From contig NZ_PDYM01000006.1 of assembly GCF_002743055.1 (NCBI RefSeq), positions 1 through 64,000 of the forward strand: DNA of 64,000 nucleotides. The letters run 5' to 3'. Position numbers and translations under genes: made by a program. The notes under the pieces are model-generated. The model made no database searches and had not been told where the DNA came from. It worked only from the letters and a program-made list of their open reading frames with translations. Positions 8,424 to 20,169 of the stretch are shown here, in pieces. Source of the stretch: Sporosarcina sp. P13 (GTDB lineage: Bacteria > Bacillota > Bacilli > Bacillales_A > Planococcaceae). Position 1 is the first letter of the stretch, and each line of letters begins with the position of its first letter.

Positions 8424-9389
8424 TTAGTCTTGCATAACGAGAAGAGGTTTTTTCTTCATGCTGTGGCGACCTTCTACGAAACGGATTGTTCCTGATTTAG
8501 AGCGCATAACTAGTGAGTGAGTACTGCAGTATGTGCCTTTAAACTGCACTCCGCCCATCAATTCACCATCTGTTATACCAGTTGCCGCGAAAATACAGTC
8601 ATCACCCTTAACTAAGTCGTCCATCATCAATACTTTATCTACGTCGAGGCCCATCTTAATGCAGCGTTCGCGTTCTTCATCATTGGAGGGTACAAGACGC
8701 CCTTGGAATTCTCCACCTAAACACTTTAGGCCAACTGCAGCGATAACGCCTTCAGGTGCTCCGCCTCTTCCGAATAAAATATCGACACCCGTATCGTCGA
8801 AAGCTGTATTGATCGCTGCCGCAACGTCTCCGTCATTGATCAACTTAATACGTGCGCCCGCTGAACGGATTTCATCAATGATATCCTTATGGCGCTCACG
8901 ATTTAAGACAGATGCGACTATATCCGTAATGTCTTTATTTTTCGCTTTCGCTACCGCGTGCAAGTTTTCAGTAACTGTCGCGTCAATATCAATTTTACCT
9001 ACTGCTTCAGGACCTACTGCAATTTTGTCCATATACATATCTGGCGCATTCAATAGGTTGCCTTTATCTGCAACTGCTAGAACAGCAAGCGCGTTCCATC
9101 CACCAGCTGCAACGATGTTCGTTCCTTCTACTGGATCGACCGCGATGTCTACTGCTGGACCGTGACCTGTTCCTAGTTCTTCACCGATATAAAGCATTGG
9201 CGCTTCGTCCATTTCGCCTTCCCCAATAACAACAATACCTTCCATTGGGATTGTATCGAATACTTGACGCATCGCTTCTGTAGCAGCATCATCCGCTTCG
9301 TTCTTCATTCCTCGTCCCATCCAGCGAGCTGCCGCAACAGCCGCTGCCTCTGTTACACGTACTAATTCCATTGATAAACTACGTTCCAT
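8424..9389 (-). CDS. glpX: Fructose-1,6-bisphosphatase, class II
   Basis: GlpX dephosphorylates fructose-1,6-bisphosphate in gluconeogenesis. The 321-aa protein has the class II hallmarks [15 protein letters not shown] (about residues 56-70), DPVEGTN near 84 and GRGGAPEG near 185. The start is the ATG at 9389, with AGGAGG eleven bases upstream. An open extension to 9443 lacks similarity. It is located between rho and murAB; in this lineage it is the gluconeogenic partner of fbaA nearby. Confidence 0.94.
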   Translation of the reverse strand: MERSLSMELVRVTEAAAVAAARWMGRGMKNEADDAATEAMRQVFDTIPMEGIVVIGEGEMDEAPMLYIGEELGTGHGPAVDIAVDPVEGTNIVAAGGWNALAVLAVADKGNLLNAPDMYMDKIAVGPEAVGKIDIDATVTENLHAVAKAKNKDITDIVASVLNRERHKDIIDEIRSAGARIKLINDGDVAAAINTAFDDTGVDILFGRGGAPEGVIAAVGLKCLGGEFQGRLVPSNDEERERCIKMGLDVDKVLMMDDLVKGDDCIFAATGITDGELMGGVQFKGTYCSTHSLVMRSKSGTIRFVEGRHSMKKKPLLVMQD

Positions 9390-9523
9390 AATGTGTTGTT
9401 CCTCCTGTTTGTGGTAAGACGCTTGTGACGTTTCACCTTTCATTTACCTACGTTCGCATCCATGGCTAGTATGCACCCCGAATGTGTCGTTAGGATCTAT
9501 TATACACGAATTGGCAATTATCG

Positions 9524-10801
9524 TCACTCAGAAATAGAAGCTGTTTTGATACCTTCCACTTTGCTAATGTCAGCGCCAAGCTTCTGTAGCTTTTGTATAA
9601 TCTTACCGTATCCGCGTTCAATATGTTCAATTTCTCGAATTTCCGTTTCTCCACTTGCGATCAATCCGGCAATCAACAATGCAGCACCTGCACGTAAATC
9701 TGTCGCTTCTACAGTCGCAGCATGCAAAGGTGTCGGTCCTGTAATGATGGCGGATCGTCCTTCTACTCGCCCGTCTGCGTTCATACGACGTAGTTCATCT
9801 ATTTGTTTGAAACGCGCCGGATAAATCGTATCTGTCAAAATTGAAGACCCTTCTGCTTGCGTGGAAAGTACACCGAACGGTTGCTGAAGGTCTGTTGGAA
9901 ATCCTGGATAGACTAATGTTTTAACATCAACAGCTGCTAACTTTTCAGTTTTTGGAATGTAAATCTGCTCCACACCGACTTCTACTTTGACACCCATCTC
10001 ACGGAGTTTCGCTGTAACGGCCTCCACATGAAGCGGGATCACATTATCAACTGTAATGCCGTCGCCAATAGCCGCTGCCATAATCATGTAGGTGCCCGTC
10101 TCGATACGATCCGGGATAATAGTATGTTTTGTACCATGCAGTTTTTCCACGCCTTCGATACGAATAACATTTGTACCTGCACCTTTGATGTTCGCACCCA
10201 TATTGGATAAAAGTGTCGCAACATCAATGATTTCAGGCTCTTTTGCGGCATTTTCGATAATTGTCTTACCTTTGGCTTTAACTGCCGCCAGCATAATGTT
10301 AATTGTCGCGCCGACGCTAACGACATCTAAATAAATCTTCGCGCCGCGTAATTCATCTGCACGCAAATATATGGCACCATGTTCGTTTTCTACTGTCGCG
10401 CCTAGCGCTTCAAATCCCTTGATATGTTGATCGATTGGTCTAGGTCCCAGATGACAGCCGCCTGGTAAACCGATGACAGCACGCCCGAACTTACCTAGCA
10501 TCGCCCCCATCATATAATACGACGCACGGAGCTTCTTGACATTGCCATTTGGCAGCGGCATTGAAATGATTTCGGATGGATCAATCGTCATCTTACAGTC
10601 TTCCATTTCCACTTTTCCACCAATTTCTTCAACTAGTGCTTGTAAAGTAAAAACATCTGAAATCTCCGGTAGGCCTGCAATCGTTACGGGGGAGTCGGCT
10701 AGAATTGCAGCAGGAATGAGAGCAACTGCGCTGTTTTTAGCTCCACTCACTCTAATCGTTCCTTGTAGCCGTTTGCCGCCTTTAATTTTGTAAACGTCCA
10801 T
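9524..10801 (-). CDS. murAB: UDP-GlcNAc 1-carboxyvinyltransferase (MurA2 type)
   Basis: This enzyme catalyses the first committed step of peptidoglycan synthesis, transfer of enolpyruvate to UDP-GlcNAc. The 425-aa protein carries the active-site Cys in [15 protein letters not shown] (about residue 117), the fosfomycin target. It also has the conserved [10 protein letters not shown] near the N terminus. The sequence and its place between tal and glpX match the second Firmicute paralogue (MurAB/MurZ). The ATG at 10801 is preceded by AAGGAG, and an upstream ATG at 10825 overlapping tal is less likely. Confidence 0.94.
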   Translation of the reverse strand: MDVYKIKGGKRLQGTIRVSGAKNSAVALIPAAILADSPVTIAGLPEISDVFTLQALVEEIGGKVEMEDCKMTIDPSEIISMPLPNGNVKKLRASYYMMGAMLGKFGRAVIGLPGGCHLGPRPIDQHIKGFEALGATVENEHGAIYLRADELRGAKIYLDVVSVGATINIMLAAVKAKGKTIIENAAKEPEIIDVATLLSNMGANIKGAGTNVIRIEGVEKLHGTKHTIIPDRIETGTYMIMAAAIGDGITVDNVIPLHVEAVTAKLREMGVKVEVGVEQIYIPKTEKLAAVDVKTLVYPGFPTDLQQPFGVLSTQAEGSSILTDTIYPARFKQIDELRRMNADGRVEGRSAIITGPTPLHAATVEATDLRAGAALLIAGLIASGETEIREIEHIERGYGKIIQKLQKLGADISKVEGIKTASISE

Positions 10802-10821
10802 TTCGATCTCCTTTTGTTCCA

Positions 10822-11469
10822 TCACTTATTCGTTCTAGTTTCCCAGTCTTTCAGAAATTGATCGATTCCTTTAGCTGTTAACGGATGTGCGAATAAGCTT
10901 TGCAACACATTAAATGGTGTCGTCGCGATATGAGCTCCTGCTAATGCGGCAGCGGTAATGTGCTGAGGGTGTCTAATAGAAGCCGCAATAATTTGCGTAT
11001 CCAAATCGTGGATTGTAAAAATATCTGAAATCGTTTCAATTAACTCGACACCGTTTTGTCCAATATCATCTAAGCGTCCGATGAATGGTGAAACATATGT
11101 TGCACCAGCACGTGCTGCTAAAAGCGCTTGGTTCGCACTGAAGATGAGCGTGACATTCGTTTGAATTCCTTCTGCCGCAAATACAGAACAAGCTTTTAGA
11201 CCTTCAGGTGTCATTGGCAATTTCACGGTAATATTTTTCGCGAGGCTTGCCAGTTTACGTCCTTCTTCAATCATACCTTCTGCATCGAGTGCGATGACTT
11301 CCGCGCTTACAGAACCTGGTACAAGTGCCGTGATTTCTTTCAAACGATCGTGGAACGAGATGTTTTCCTTTGCAACAAGTGAAGGATTCGTTGTAACGCC
11401 AGAAATAATCCCCCAGCTATGTGCTTCTTTTATTTCATCAAAGTTTGCAGTATCAATAAAAAATTTCAA
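10822..11469 (-). CDS. Transaldolase-family protein (YwjH/FSA-like)
   Basis: The 215-aa protein belongs to the short transaldolase / fructose-6-phosphate aldolase subfamily. It has FIDTAN at the N terminus, [12 protein letters not shown] near residue 24 and the Schiff-base Lys in [11 protein letters not shown] near 85. I chose the TTG at 11469 because GGAGG lies nine bases upstream and the protein then begins like YwjH (LKFFIDTAN). A further upstream frame start has no support. Whether it acts as transaldolase or as fructose-6-phosphate aldolase cannot be decided here. Confidence 0.9.
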   Translation of the reverse strand: MKFFIDTANFDEIKEAHSWGIISGVTTNPSLVAKENISFHDRLKEITALVPGSVSAEVIALDAEGMIEEGRKLASLAKNITVKLPMTPEGLKACSVFAAEGIQTNVTLIFSANQALLAARAGATYVSPFIGRLDDIGQNGVELIETISDIFTIHDLDTQIIAASIRHPQHITAAALAGAHIATTPFNVLQSLFAHPLTAKGIDQFLKDWETRTNK

Positions 11470-11513
11470 TTGTATGACCCTCCAGAAGTATTGTTTTTTC
11501 ATTACCCATGTAA

Positions 11514-11545
11514 AAGAAGGAGACGTATTGCACTTCTCCTTCGTT
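11514..11545 (-). terminator. Hairpin after fbaA
   Basis: GAAGGAGA (11516-11523) pairs with TCTCCTTC (11535-11542), and the minus strand continues CTTTTAC. It separates fbaA from tal. Confidence 0.5.
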
Positions 11546-11562
11546 CAATCAAAATTCTTTGG

Positions 11563-12420
11563 TTATGCTTGCTGCGAGCTACCGAATTCGCGCATTTTGC
11601 CGATCACTGTTGCTTTGATAGCTTCGCGCATTGGCGCAAGATATTTGCGTGGATCGTACACTTCAGAATCTGCCGTTAGTATATCGCGAACAGCCCGTGT
11701 ACCTTGAATTTGGTTTTCTGTATTAACGTTGATCTTAGAAGTGCCTAAAGAAATCGCACGTTGGATATCTTTCAATGGGATTCCAGTACCACCATGCAAT
11801 ACGAGTGGAATATCACCTTGCTTAGAGATTTCCTCCATTTCCTCGAATCCTAAGTTCGGTTCACCTTTATAAGGACCGTGTACTGAACCAAGTGCAGGAG
11901 CTAGGCAATCAATACCTGTCTTTTCTACTAGTTCTTTACACTCTGCAGGATCTGCGTAGATTACGCCTTCAGCAATGATGTCGTCTTCTTGTCCACCAAC
12001 AACCCCAAGCTCTGCTTCTACGGATACATTATGCTGCTTTGCGTATTCTACTACCTTTTTCGTGATTTCAATGTTTTCTTCAAGTGGCTTGGAAGATGCA
12101 TCGATCATCACGGACGTGAAACCCGCTTCAATTGCTTCTTTACATTTCTCAAAGCTAGAGCCATGGTCTAAATGAATCGCTACAGGCACAGTTGTACCAA
12201 AATCCTCCATCAATCCTTTGACCATCATAACAACTGTTTTAAAGCCGCCCATATAACGTGCTGCACCTTCTGAAACCCCTAAAATAACAGGTGATTTCTC
12301 TTCTTCAGCAGCCTGTAATATAGCTTGTGTATATTCTAAATTATTAAGGTTAAATTGACCGATTGCATATCCTTGTTGTTTCCCTTTAATCATCATTTCC
12401 TTCATCGAGACGAGCGGCAT
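11563..12420 (-). CDS. fbaA: Class II fructose-bisphosphate aldolase
   Basis: This is the zinc-dependent glycolytic aldolase, 285 aa, the usual length. Visible motifs are HLDHGSSFE with the zinc His (about residues 83-91), EAELGVVGG near 134 and the LHGGTGIP phosphate/metal site near 208. The ATG at 12420 is preceded by AAGGAGG. The position between spo0F and tal is conserved in Bacillales. Confidence 0.95.
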   Translation of the reverse strand: MPLVSMKEMMIKGKQQGYAIGQFNLNNLEYTQAILQAAEEEKSPVILGVSEGAARYMGGFKTVVMMVKGLMEDFGTTVPVAIHLDHGSSFEKCKEAIEAGFTSVMIDASSKPLEENIEITKKVVEYAKQHNVSVEAELGVVGGQEDDIIAEGVIYADPAECKELVEKTGIDCLAPALGSVHGPYKGEPNLGFEEMEEISKQGDIPLVLHGGTGIPLKDIQRAISLGTSKINVNTENQIQGTRAVRDILTADSEVYDPRKYLAPMREAIKATVIGKMREFGSSQQA

Positions 12421-12514
12421 TCAAAATTCCTCCTTGGTTTTCCTACGAGTTTTGTGCATTTTCATTACACTTTCTACTCTATAGCATACCAAATCCAGAA
12501 CATTATTACTACTG

Positions 12515-12883
12515 TCAGATGCCTTGTAATTCCAACCTTTTTAAGACAGTGTCCCGCACTTCAAATATATCGAACGGTTTAGTGAAATGATGATCGATCC
12601 CCAGTCTTCCCGCTTCTTCTGTTAATTCTATCTCACTATAAGCAGTCATCATCATAACTACCGCATCCGGCTTTGATTTTCTAATTTCACGAAGTACTTC
12701 AACACCGTTCATGCCCGGCATTTTCATATCTAATAAAATACAATCAGGTTTTACTTCTTCTAGTATTTCCAAAGCTTCCTTACCACTTGCAGCGAGCAAT
12801 GTTTCAACATTAGCTTGTTTGAAGATCTCTTCTAGTAATAATCGAATCCCCGCTTGATCATCAACAATCAATAGTTTTTTCAT
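12515..12883 (-). CDS. spo0F: Sporulation phosphorelay response regulator Spo0F
   Basis: Spo0F is a single-domain receiver that carries phosphoryl groups from sporulation kinases to Spo0B and Spo0A. The 122-aa protein has the acidic pocket DD at residues 8-9, phosphoacceptor Asp52 in ILLDMKMPG, Thr/Ala in MMTAY and Lys in FTKPFDI. No output domain is present. The ATG at 12883 is favoured over one at 12889 because of Shine-Dalgarno spacing. It sits at the canonical ywjG-spo0F-fbaA locus. The kinase at 28023-29417 is a plausible phosphate donor. Confidence 0.94.
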   Translation of the reverse strand: MKKLLIVDDQAGIRLLLEEIFKQANVETLLAASGKEALEILEEVKPDCILLDMKMPGMNGVEVLREIRKSKPDAVVMMMTAYSEIELTEEAGRLGIDHHFTKPFDIFEVRDTVLKRLELQGI

Positions 12884-12980
12884 CCCCATTCCCCCCGGTT
12901 ACTCTGCTTCTCTTTTTCTTTAGCAGTAATTTTATTTAGAACACTAACCTAATTTGTATTCTAGATTAGTACGCATGCAA

Positions 12981-12994
12981 TGCAAGCGCTTGCA
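12981..12994. promoter_or_regulatory. Palindromic cre-like site
   Basis: TGCAAGCGCTTGCA is a perfect 14-bp palindrome that fits the relaxed catabolite-responsive element pattern TGNNANCGNTNNCA. It lies in the divergent spo0F/ywjG intergenic region, so CcpA binding could affect either gene. No binding evidence exists here. Confidence 0.4.
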
Positions 12995-13121
12995 TAACGA
13001 TTTACATTGCTAGATATGAACGTATCGATTCATTTCTATCGCATTTTTTAGATACCTAACCCTATACATGTATATTATTCGCGATTATTTCAATTTCACC
13101 TCTTTTTTTTTACAATCTATT

Positions 13122-13150
13122 TTGCACTTCTTTGTTTTCTCCCCTATACT
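13122..13150 (+). promoter_or_regulatory. Sigma-A-type promoter of ywjG
   Basis: TTGCAC (13122-13127), a 17-bp spacer and TATACT (13145-13150) lie just upstream of the ATG at 13171. The leader would be only about 14 nt, containing GGAGGG. The rest of 12890-13121 is AT-rich and holds the cre-like palindrome but no gene. Confidence 0.65.
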
Positions 13151-13170
13151 GAACGTTCGGAGGGATATAT

Positions 13171-13695
13171 ATGAAAATATTGACGACACAAATTAGAGGT
13201 CTTTTAGAGCGTCTTGCTGACGGACAGGAAGAGAATATAGATGAAACGGCACGATTATTGGCACAGGCATTGGTCGGTGAAGGTCGAATCCTTATTGCAA
13301 CATTTGACGAAATGGAAGCCGTAACAGCTACCGCTTTATATGGTGCGGAGCCTTTACAAGGAGCTGTACGTTATACCGACGAAATGGTACCGACGAAAGC
13401 AGATCGTGTTTGGCTACTCGCAAGAAATGCAAATCATCCAGACGCCTTAGCACTTGCTCGAAAACTGGCAGATCAGTTCATTCCATTCGCAGCACTGACT
13501 TCGGGTCCGGCAGATGATTCAAATGAACTTGCAGATTTAGCTTTCACTTATATTTCTACCGGCTTGAAAAAAGGTTTGCTTCCGGGTCCAACAGGCGAAC
13601 GTATCGTACAACCTCACGCACTGGCCGCTCTCTTCATTTACGAAGCTGTGAAGTTATCACTTGATGAAATGCTCGAGGATGATGAAGAGTTTTAA
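13171..13695 (+). CDS. ywjG: DUF2529 family protein (YwjG)
   Basis: This 174-aa protein is homologous to YwjG, which lies between spo0F and pyrG throughout Bacillales. The fold is predicted to be SIS-like. Its core AQALVGEGRILIATFDEME (about residues 31-49) resembles the start of such domains, and it ends in an acidic tail. It is divergent from spo0F and convergent with pyrG, with a strong shared terminator at 13879-13920. Its biochemical function is unknown. Confidence 0.88.
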   Translation: MKILTTQIRGLLERLADGQEENIDETARLLAQALVGEGRILIATFDEMEAVTATALYGAEPLQGAVRYTDEMVPTKADRVWLLARNANHPDALALARKLADQFIPFAALTSGPADDSNELADLAFTYISTGLKKGLLPGPTGERIVQPHALAALFIYEAVKLSLDEMLEDDEEF

Positions 13696-13878
13696 CAGAA
13701 ATCATAATAAGTAAAGGTGAATACTTGATGTGCGGTTCGGGATTTCATTGTTGTTTTTAAATGACTCGGTATCTGTTCTTTACTTTATTAAGTTCAAATT
13801 AAGATACTAGGTAATAAGTTGGATATTCTACTCGCTAATGTTAGAAGCGAAACGGTATAATCTACTTTGCCTACATAC

Positions 13879-13920
13879 AAAAATGCCGCCAGAAGGATAA
13901 CCCTTCTGGCGGCATTTTTT
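13879..13920. terminator. Bidirectional terminator between ywjG and pyrG
   Basis: A 16-bp perfect stem (13881-13896 with 13902-13917) around GATAA is flanked by A-run and T-run on opposite sides. It serves the convergent ywjG and pyrG genes. Confidence 0.92.
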
Positions 13921-13928
13921 ATATCTGA

Positions 13929-15542
<1,614 letters not shown>

Positions 15543-15582
15543 TTATTCTATTTATATACTCGAAGGCTGAAGTGAAAAATAT

Positions 15583-15623
15583 AAAAAGCGCCCCAGTTGT
15601 AGCTTAACTACAATAAGGAGCGC
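15583..15623 (-). terminator. pyrG attenuator hairpin
   Basis: On the minus strand GCGCTCC (15617-15623) pairs with GGGGCGC (15588-15594). An inner TTGTAG/CTACAA stem sits inside, followed by five Ts (15583-15587). The pyrimidine-rich 5' arm is what a poly-G-extended pyrG transcript would pair with to block terminator formation, as established for B. subtilis pyrG. It may also end read-through from rpoE. Confidence 0.88.
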
Positions 15624-15655
15624 GTATACATGAATTCATGTGTCCTTTTCAGGAG

Positions 15656-15693
15656 CCCATACAAATCTTATATTTTCAGGCTCCAAATGTCAA
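15656..15693 (-). promoter_or_regulatory. pyrG promoter with GGGCTC initial transcribed region
   Basis: TTGACA (15688-15693), an exact 17-bp spacer and TAAGAT (15665-15670) are followed six bases later by GGGCTCC, starting at 15658. The GGGC start is the hallmark of CTP-sensitive reiterative transcription: low CTP stalls before the C and adds extra G residues, which then disrupt the attenuator. Confidence 0.85.
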
Positions 15694-15699
15694 GTCTGT

Positions 15700-16263
15700 T
15701 TATACACCTTCTTCGAACTCGTCTTCCTCTTCCTCTTCCTCTTCATCTTCTTCATCGATGTCGAGTTCTTCTTCAGGAATCACTTCTAAGTCATCGTCCG
15801 GATCGATCAATTCTTCTTCAATCTCGATTACTTCTTCGTCTTCCTCTTCTTCATCATCGTCTTCTTCGCCGAGTTCTACATATTCTTCATCGAAGATATC
15901 TTCATCTTCGTCATCGTCTTCGATTTCTTCATCTTCATCATCGTAGTCTTTTTTCTTCTTTTTCTTCTTACGTACTTTTACAACTGGTGCTGTTTCTTCT
16001 TCGATTTGGTCTACTGGATACCATTCGCGTAATCCCCAGCGATTGTCTTGAATCGCAAGGAATCTTCCATCCACGTTTAAATCTGTATAGAATTGAAGGA
16101 TTCTTTCTTTCATTTCTTTTTCAGAAAGACCTGTCATTTTCCGTATTTCGTCCATCAGTTGTTGTAATGTTAGGGATTCACGTCGTTCGGTTAAGATATG
16201 GTGTGTAATATTGATGAACGACTCTTCCAATAGTTCTTCTCTTGTCATTTCGTGGATATTCAA
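15700..16263 (-). CDS. rpoE: RNA polymerase delta subunit
   Basis: The delta subunit of Firmicute RNA polymerase promotes recycling and tunes promoter competition. The 187-aa protein has a folded N-terminal domain with the conserved FYTDLNVDGRFLAI..WGLREWYP (about residues 64-91). A Lys run (KVRKKKKKKK) follows, then a disordered, almost purely Asp/Glu tail of about 75 residues. I chose the TTG at 16263 because it aligns exactly with the start of B. subtilis RpoE and has AAGGA upstream. The serine- and leucine-rich frames antisense to the tail are artefacts of its composition. Confidence 0.93.
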   Translation of the reverse strand: MNIHEMTREELLEESFINITHHILTERRESLTLQQLMDEIRKMTGLSEKEMKERILQFYTDLNVDGRFLAIQDNRWGLREWYPVDQIEEETAPVVKVRKKKKKKKDYDDEDEEIEDDDEDEDIFDEEYVELGEEDDDEEEEDEEVIEIEEELIDPDDDLEVIPEEELDIDEEDEEEEEEEDEFEEGV

Positions 16264-16332
16264 TGTATGGCACGTCCTTTCTTCAATCACATAAGCATAG
16301 TTTACATTATATACAGTTTGTCTTCCAATATG

Positions 16333-16497
16333 CTACATTCTTTTGCTTCTCTTTACGTTTATATACTCTTTTACCGTCAAACATCCTAAGTATATGGCCG
16401 TTAAGGTGAAGGGGATTGCTCCTAAGCCGCTATTATAAAGGAAAAATGTGAGAATCAATAGTAGTGTAATTATGATTGCATGGTGATACCACCTCAC
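16333..16497 (-). CDS. 54-aa two-helix membrane protein, unknown
   Basis: The frame starts with GTG at 16497, with an AAGGGTG-like site about ten bases upstream, and ends at a TAG at 16333. The translation has a short basic N terminus (MRWYHH), a hydrophobic helix at about residues 7-21, a turn containing Asn-Ser-Gly-Leu-Gly-Ala, a second hydrophobic helix at 27-41 and a basic C terminus (KRSKRM). The two-helix layout with positive termini is what a real small membrane protein would show. It lies between rpoE and array B. I recognise no family. Confidence 0.45.
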   Translation of the reverse strand: MRWYHHAIIITLLLILTFFLYNSGLGAIPFTLTAIYLGCLTVKEYINVKRSKRM

Positions 16498-16591
16498 ATT
16501 TAGCACACCCTTTCTCTTCGTTGATTCTATTATACTGTTGGAATTGAAAATTTATCCACTATTGTGTGGAAGGTTTTTATATTTGGGTAAT

Positions 16592-16801
16592 TTCTATGAG
16601 CGCGGGACCTCTTTCTATGAGCGCTCGGACGTTAGCTATGAGCGCGGGGGCACTTTCTATGAGCGCTCGGACGTTAGCTATGAGCGCGGGGGCACTTTCT
16701 ATGAGCGCTCGGACGTTAGCTATGAGCGCGGGGGCACTTTCTATGAGCGCGGTCACGTTGGCTATGAGCGCGAGACCTCTTTCTATGAGCGCGACAGTGA
16801 A
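16592..16801. repeat. Array B: 10 units of the 21-bp repeat with 42-bp superstructure
   Basis: Ten contiguous 21-bp units all contain CTATGAGCGC. Units 2-7 alternate strictly between two types: one reads TTCTATGAGCGC + TCGGACGTT, the other AGCTATGAGCGC + GGGGGCACT. This gives a 42-bp higher-order repeat and points to recent duplication of a dimer. The array lies just past the icmF terminator and upstream of the rpoE region. Frames through it are artefacts. Confidence 0.97.
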
Positions 16802-16808
16802 ATTGCAG

Positions 16809-16840
16809 TAAAAAAAGCTGCGTGGGTTACGCAGCTTTTG
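16809..16840 (-). terminator. icmF terminator
   Basis: AAAGCTGCGT pairs with ACGCAGCTTT, and the minus strand ends in a run of seven Ts. It lies immediately after the icmF stop at 16846. Confidence 0.9.
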
Positions 16841-16845
16841 GCTTG

Positions 16846-19800
16846 TTACATATTCCGTCGGTACTGGCCGCCTACTTCATACAATGCATTGGTGATTTGG
16901 CCTAGACTGGCGACTTGGACTGTTTTCATCAATTCGGCGAAGACGTTGCCCCCTGAAATGGCCGTTTGTTGAAGGTCATGTAATGCCTGCCCTGCCTCGT
17001 CTGCATGTGCGGATTGGAATGCGCGCAAGTTGCGGATTTGCGCTTGCTTTTCCTCTTGCGTTGCACGTGCAAGTTCCATATTATCAATATCCTCTTCAGA
17101 TGGCGGGTTCGGGTTCAAGTACGTATTGACACCAATGATTGGTAGTTCGCCCGAGTGTTTTTTCATCTCGTAGTGCATGGACTCTTCTTGGATTTTACCT
17201 CGCTGGTACTGTGTTTCCATAGAGCCGAGCACGCCGCCACGATCATTTAGACGATCGAATTCTTGAAGCACAGCGTCTTCCACTAGGGTCGTTAGTTCGT
17301 CAATGATGTATGCACCTTGTAGTGGATTTTCGTTTTTTGATAAGCCGTGTTCTTTTGTGATAATCATCTGGATTGCCATGGCGCGGCGCACAGATTCTTC
17401 CGTTGGTGTTGTAATCGCTTCGTCGTAAGCATTTGTGTGAAGCGAGTTACAGTTATCTTGTAGTGCCATTAACGCTTGCAATGTCGTACGGATATCATTG
17501 AAGTCGATTTCTTGTGCGTGCAAGCTACGACCTGATGTTTGAATATGGTATTTCAGCTTCTGGCTTCGTTCATTGGCACCGTATTTATCGCGCATCGTAA
17601 TTGCCCAGATGCGGCGTGCAACGCGTCCGATAACGGTATACTCTGGATCGAGTCCGTTCGAGAAGAAAAACGACAAGTTCGGTGCGAAGTCATCAATATG
17701 CATCCCGCGGCTTAAGTAATATTCGACATAGGTGAAACCATTTGCCAATGTGAAGGCTAATTGCGAAATAGGGTTTGCTCCAGCTTCTGCAATATGATAG
17801 CCAGAAATAGATACAGAATAGTAATTACGCACGTTTTTATCAATGAAATATTGTTGGATGTCGCCCATTAGACGTAAAGCGAATTCGGTAGAGAAGATAC
17901 ATGTGTTTTGCCCTTGATCCTCTTTTAGAATATCGGCTTGCACGGTACCGCGAACGGTCTGGAACGTCATTGCACGTACATCTGTGAATTCTTCAACTGT
18001 TAATGTGCGGCCAAGTTCTTGTTCTTTTTTACGTACTTGTTGATCAACAGCCGCATTCATGAACATCGCTAAAATAATTGGCGCAGGTCCGTTAATCGTC
18101 ATTGAAACAGATGTTGATGGTGCACACAGATCAAATCCAGCATAGAGTTTCTTCATATCTTCAAGCGTACAAATGCTAACTCCTGATTCACCAACTTTAC
18201 CGTAAATATCTGGTCTTTCATCAGGATCTTCACCGTATAACGTAACCGAGTCAAATGCTGTCGATAAACGTTTGGCATCGTCGTCCTTTGAGACATAGTG
18301 GAATCTGCGGTTTGTTCGCTCTGGTGTCCCTTCTCCAGCGAATTGACGTTTCGGATCTTCCCCTTCACGTTTGAACGGGAACACGCCTCCTGTATAAGGG
18401 AATGAACCGGGGACGTTTTCCCTGTAGACAAAGCGTAAGATTTCTCCATAATCCTTATATTTAGGCAAAATGACTTTCGGAATTTTTAAGTCCGATAAAC
18501 TAGTCGTATGAAGTGCTGTCCGAATTTCTTTATCACGAATCTTCACAACATACTCGTCTTGCTCATAAGATTTCCGCAACGCTTCCCAGTTCGCTAACGC
18601 ACGTTTAGATTCGCTAGTTAGTTGCTCTTCTATGCCTTCTTTTAAACTAGTTAGTGAATTGATTAACGCTTCATTGGAATCTGCTTCTTTTACCGCTTCT
18701 ATTGCCCCTTCAAGCTGAAATAAGCGACGTGCTAACTCTTCTTGTTGTTTAGATTTCGCGTGATAATTACGTACCGTTGATGCAATTTCTCGTAAATAAT
18801 GGCTGCGGTCAGGCGGAATGATGACCGTTTGTTTTTGCTCTGTAATGGATTCCGAATAACTCGTTGCCCAATCTAAGTCGCACGTTTTATTCAGTTGATC
18901 AACGAGTGCCGCGAACAAGATATTCGTTCCTTTGTCATTAAACTGGCTTGCAATTGTACCGAATACTGGCATTGTGTCTAATTCTTTATCAAACAATGTA
19001 TGGCTTCGCTGATATTGTTTACGTACTTGACTTAATGCATCCTCCGAACCTTTTCGTTCGAACTTATTAATAACAATTAAGTCCGCAAAGTCAATCATAT
19101 CAATTTTTTCAAGCTGTGTTGGCGCTCCAAATTCACTCGTCATAACATACATGGAAACGTCTGAAATATCCGTTATTTGTGCATCTCCTTGCCCAATTCC
19201 ACTCGTTTCGACGATGATTAAATCATAGCCTGCAGCTTTCGTGACATCTAGCACATCATGAATAGCAGTCGTCAATTCCGAACGCGAACCTCTCGTCGCC
19301 AAACTGCGCATATAGACGCGGTCATTAAAAATAGCATTCATACGAATTCTATCACCAAGCAATGCGCCGCCCGTCTTTTGCTTCGTTGGATCGACGGAGA
19401 GAATAGCTATACGCTTGTCTGGGAATTCCCGTAAAAAACGTCTGATTAATTCATCCGTAAGGGAACTTTTCCCCGCTCCGCCTGTACCTGTAATTCCAAG
19501 TACCGGTGTATTCTTCGAAAGGTTACGTGCGTTTTCTACTAACTTTTTAGCTGCCTCATCATTCTTCAAGTGCTTATCTTCAACATAGGTAATGAGATTC
19601 GCTAAGACACCAGGTGTTTCGGTAGTCAGTTTTTCTAGATTCGCTTCTTCATTTTCGGGTGTCGTGGAGAAATCCGATAGTTCCATAATTCGGTTGATCA
19701 TACCTTGCAGACCCATTTTCCGCCCATCTTCTGGCGAAAAGATCCATTGAATGCCGTATTCATGCAATTCTTTGATTTCCTTCGGGATGATGACTCCTCC

Positions 19801-20103
19801 GCCACCACCGAAGATTCTAATATGAGAAGCGCCTCTTTCTTTTAACAAATCATACATATATTTAAAATACTCCACATGCCCACCTTGGTAGGATGAAATA
19901 GCAATGCCCTGTACATCTTCCTGAATAGCAGCATTTACAACTTCCTCAACAGATCGGTTATGGCCGAGATGAATGACTTCTGCTCCGGTTGACTGTAAAA
20001 TTCTCCGCATAATATTGATTGATGCATCATGCCCATCAAATAGACTGGATGCCGTAACAAAACGAATATGATGTTTCGGTTTATAAATTTCTTCAGTAGC
20101 CAT
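16846..20103 (-). CDS. icmF: Fused isobutyryl-CoA mutase IcmF (B12-dependent)
   Basis: IcmF interconverts isobutyryl-CoA and n-butyryl-CoA using adenosylcobalamin. The 1085-aa protein has all three parts. The B12-binding domain (about 12-145) has the lower-ligand His25 in LFDGHDAS. The MeaB-type G-protein chaperone domain (about 195-420) has Walker [10 protein letters not shown] at 206-214 and NKFERKGS. The large catalytic TIM-barrel domain spans about 560-1085. It closes a fatty/branched-chain acid oxidation cluster under a TetR regulator. Its cofactor is salvaged by the operon at 33.9-42.9 kb, including the adenosyltransferase PduO. Confidence 0.95.
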   Translation of the reverse strand: MATEEIYKPKHHIRFVTASSLFDGHDASINIMRRILQSTGAEVIHLGHNRSVEEVVNAAIQEDVQGIAISSYQGGHVEYFKYMYDLLKERGASHIRIFGGGGGVIIPKEIKELHEYGIQWIFSPEDGRKMGLQGMINRIMELSDFSTTPENEEANLEKLTTETPGVLANLITYVEDKHLKNDEAAKKLVENARNLSKNTPVLGITGTGGAGKSSLTDELIRRFLREFPDKRIAILSVDPTKQKTGGALLGDRIRMNAIFNDRVYMRSLATRGSRSELTTAIHDVLDVTKAAGYDLIIVETSGIGQGDAQITDISDVSMYVMTSEFGAPTQLEKIDMIDFADLIVINKFERKGSEDALSQVRKQYQRSHTLFDKELDTMPVFGTIASQFNDKGTNILFAALVDQLNKTCDLDWATSYSESITEQKQTVIIPPDRSHYLREIASTVRNYHAKSKQQEELARRLFQLEGAIEAVKEADSNEALINSLTSLKEGIEEQLTSESKRALANWEALRKSYEQDEYVVKIRDKEIRTALHTTSLSDLKIPKVILPKYKDYGEILRFVYRENVPGSFPYTGGVFPFKREGEDPKRQFAGEGTPERTNRRFHYVSKDDDAKRLSTAFDSVTLYGEDPDERPDIYGKVGESGVSICTLEDMKKLYAGFDLCAPSTSVSMTINGPAPIILAMFMNAAVDQQVRKKEQELGRTLTVEEFTDVRAMTFQTVRGTVQADILKEDQGQNTCIFSTEFALRLMGDIQQYFIDKNVRNYYSVSISGYHIAEAGANPISQLAFTLANGFTYVEYYLSRGMHIDDFAPNLSFFFSNGLDPEYTVIGRVARRIWAITMRDKYGANERSQKLKYHIQTSGRSLHAQEIDFNDIRTTLQALMALQDNCNSLHTNAYDEAITTPTEESVRRAMAIQMIITKEHGLSKNENPLQGAYIIDELTTLVEDAVLQEFDRLNDRGGVLGSMETQYQRGKIQEESMHYEMKKHSGELPIIGVNTYLNPNPPSEEDIDNMELARATQEEKQAQIRNLRAFQSAHADEAGQALHDLQQTAISGGNVFAELMKTVQVASLGQITNALYEVGGQYRRNM

Positions 20104-20129
20104 TAGCTTTCCGCCTTCCCCTACATACA

Positions 20130-20163
20130 GACTACCGCCACGGAAATCTCGCGTGGCGGAGTC
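20130..20163. terminator. GC-rich hairpin between tetR and icmF
   Basis: GACTACCGCCACG and CGTGGCGGAGTC form a strong stem with few mismatches. The T-tail is poor, so it could be a partial terminator or an RNA-processing site that sets icmF expression relative to upstream genes. Confidence 0.5.
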
Positions 20164-20169
20164 TATTGT

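Noticed and set aside
15630-16208. Ser- and Leu-rich frames on the plus strand opposite rpoE
   Set aside because: They mirror the GAA/GAT-rich codons of the acidic tail of the delta subunit, and no ribosome-binding site or family match is visible.
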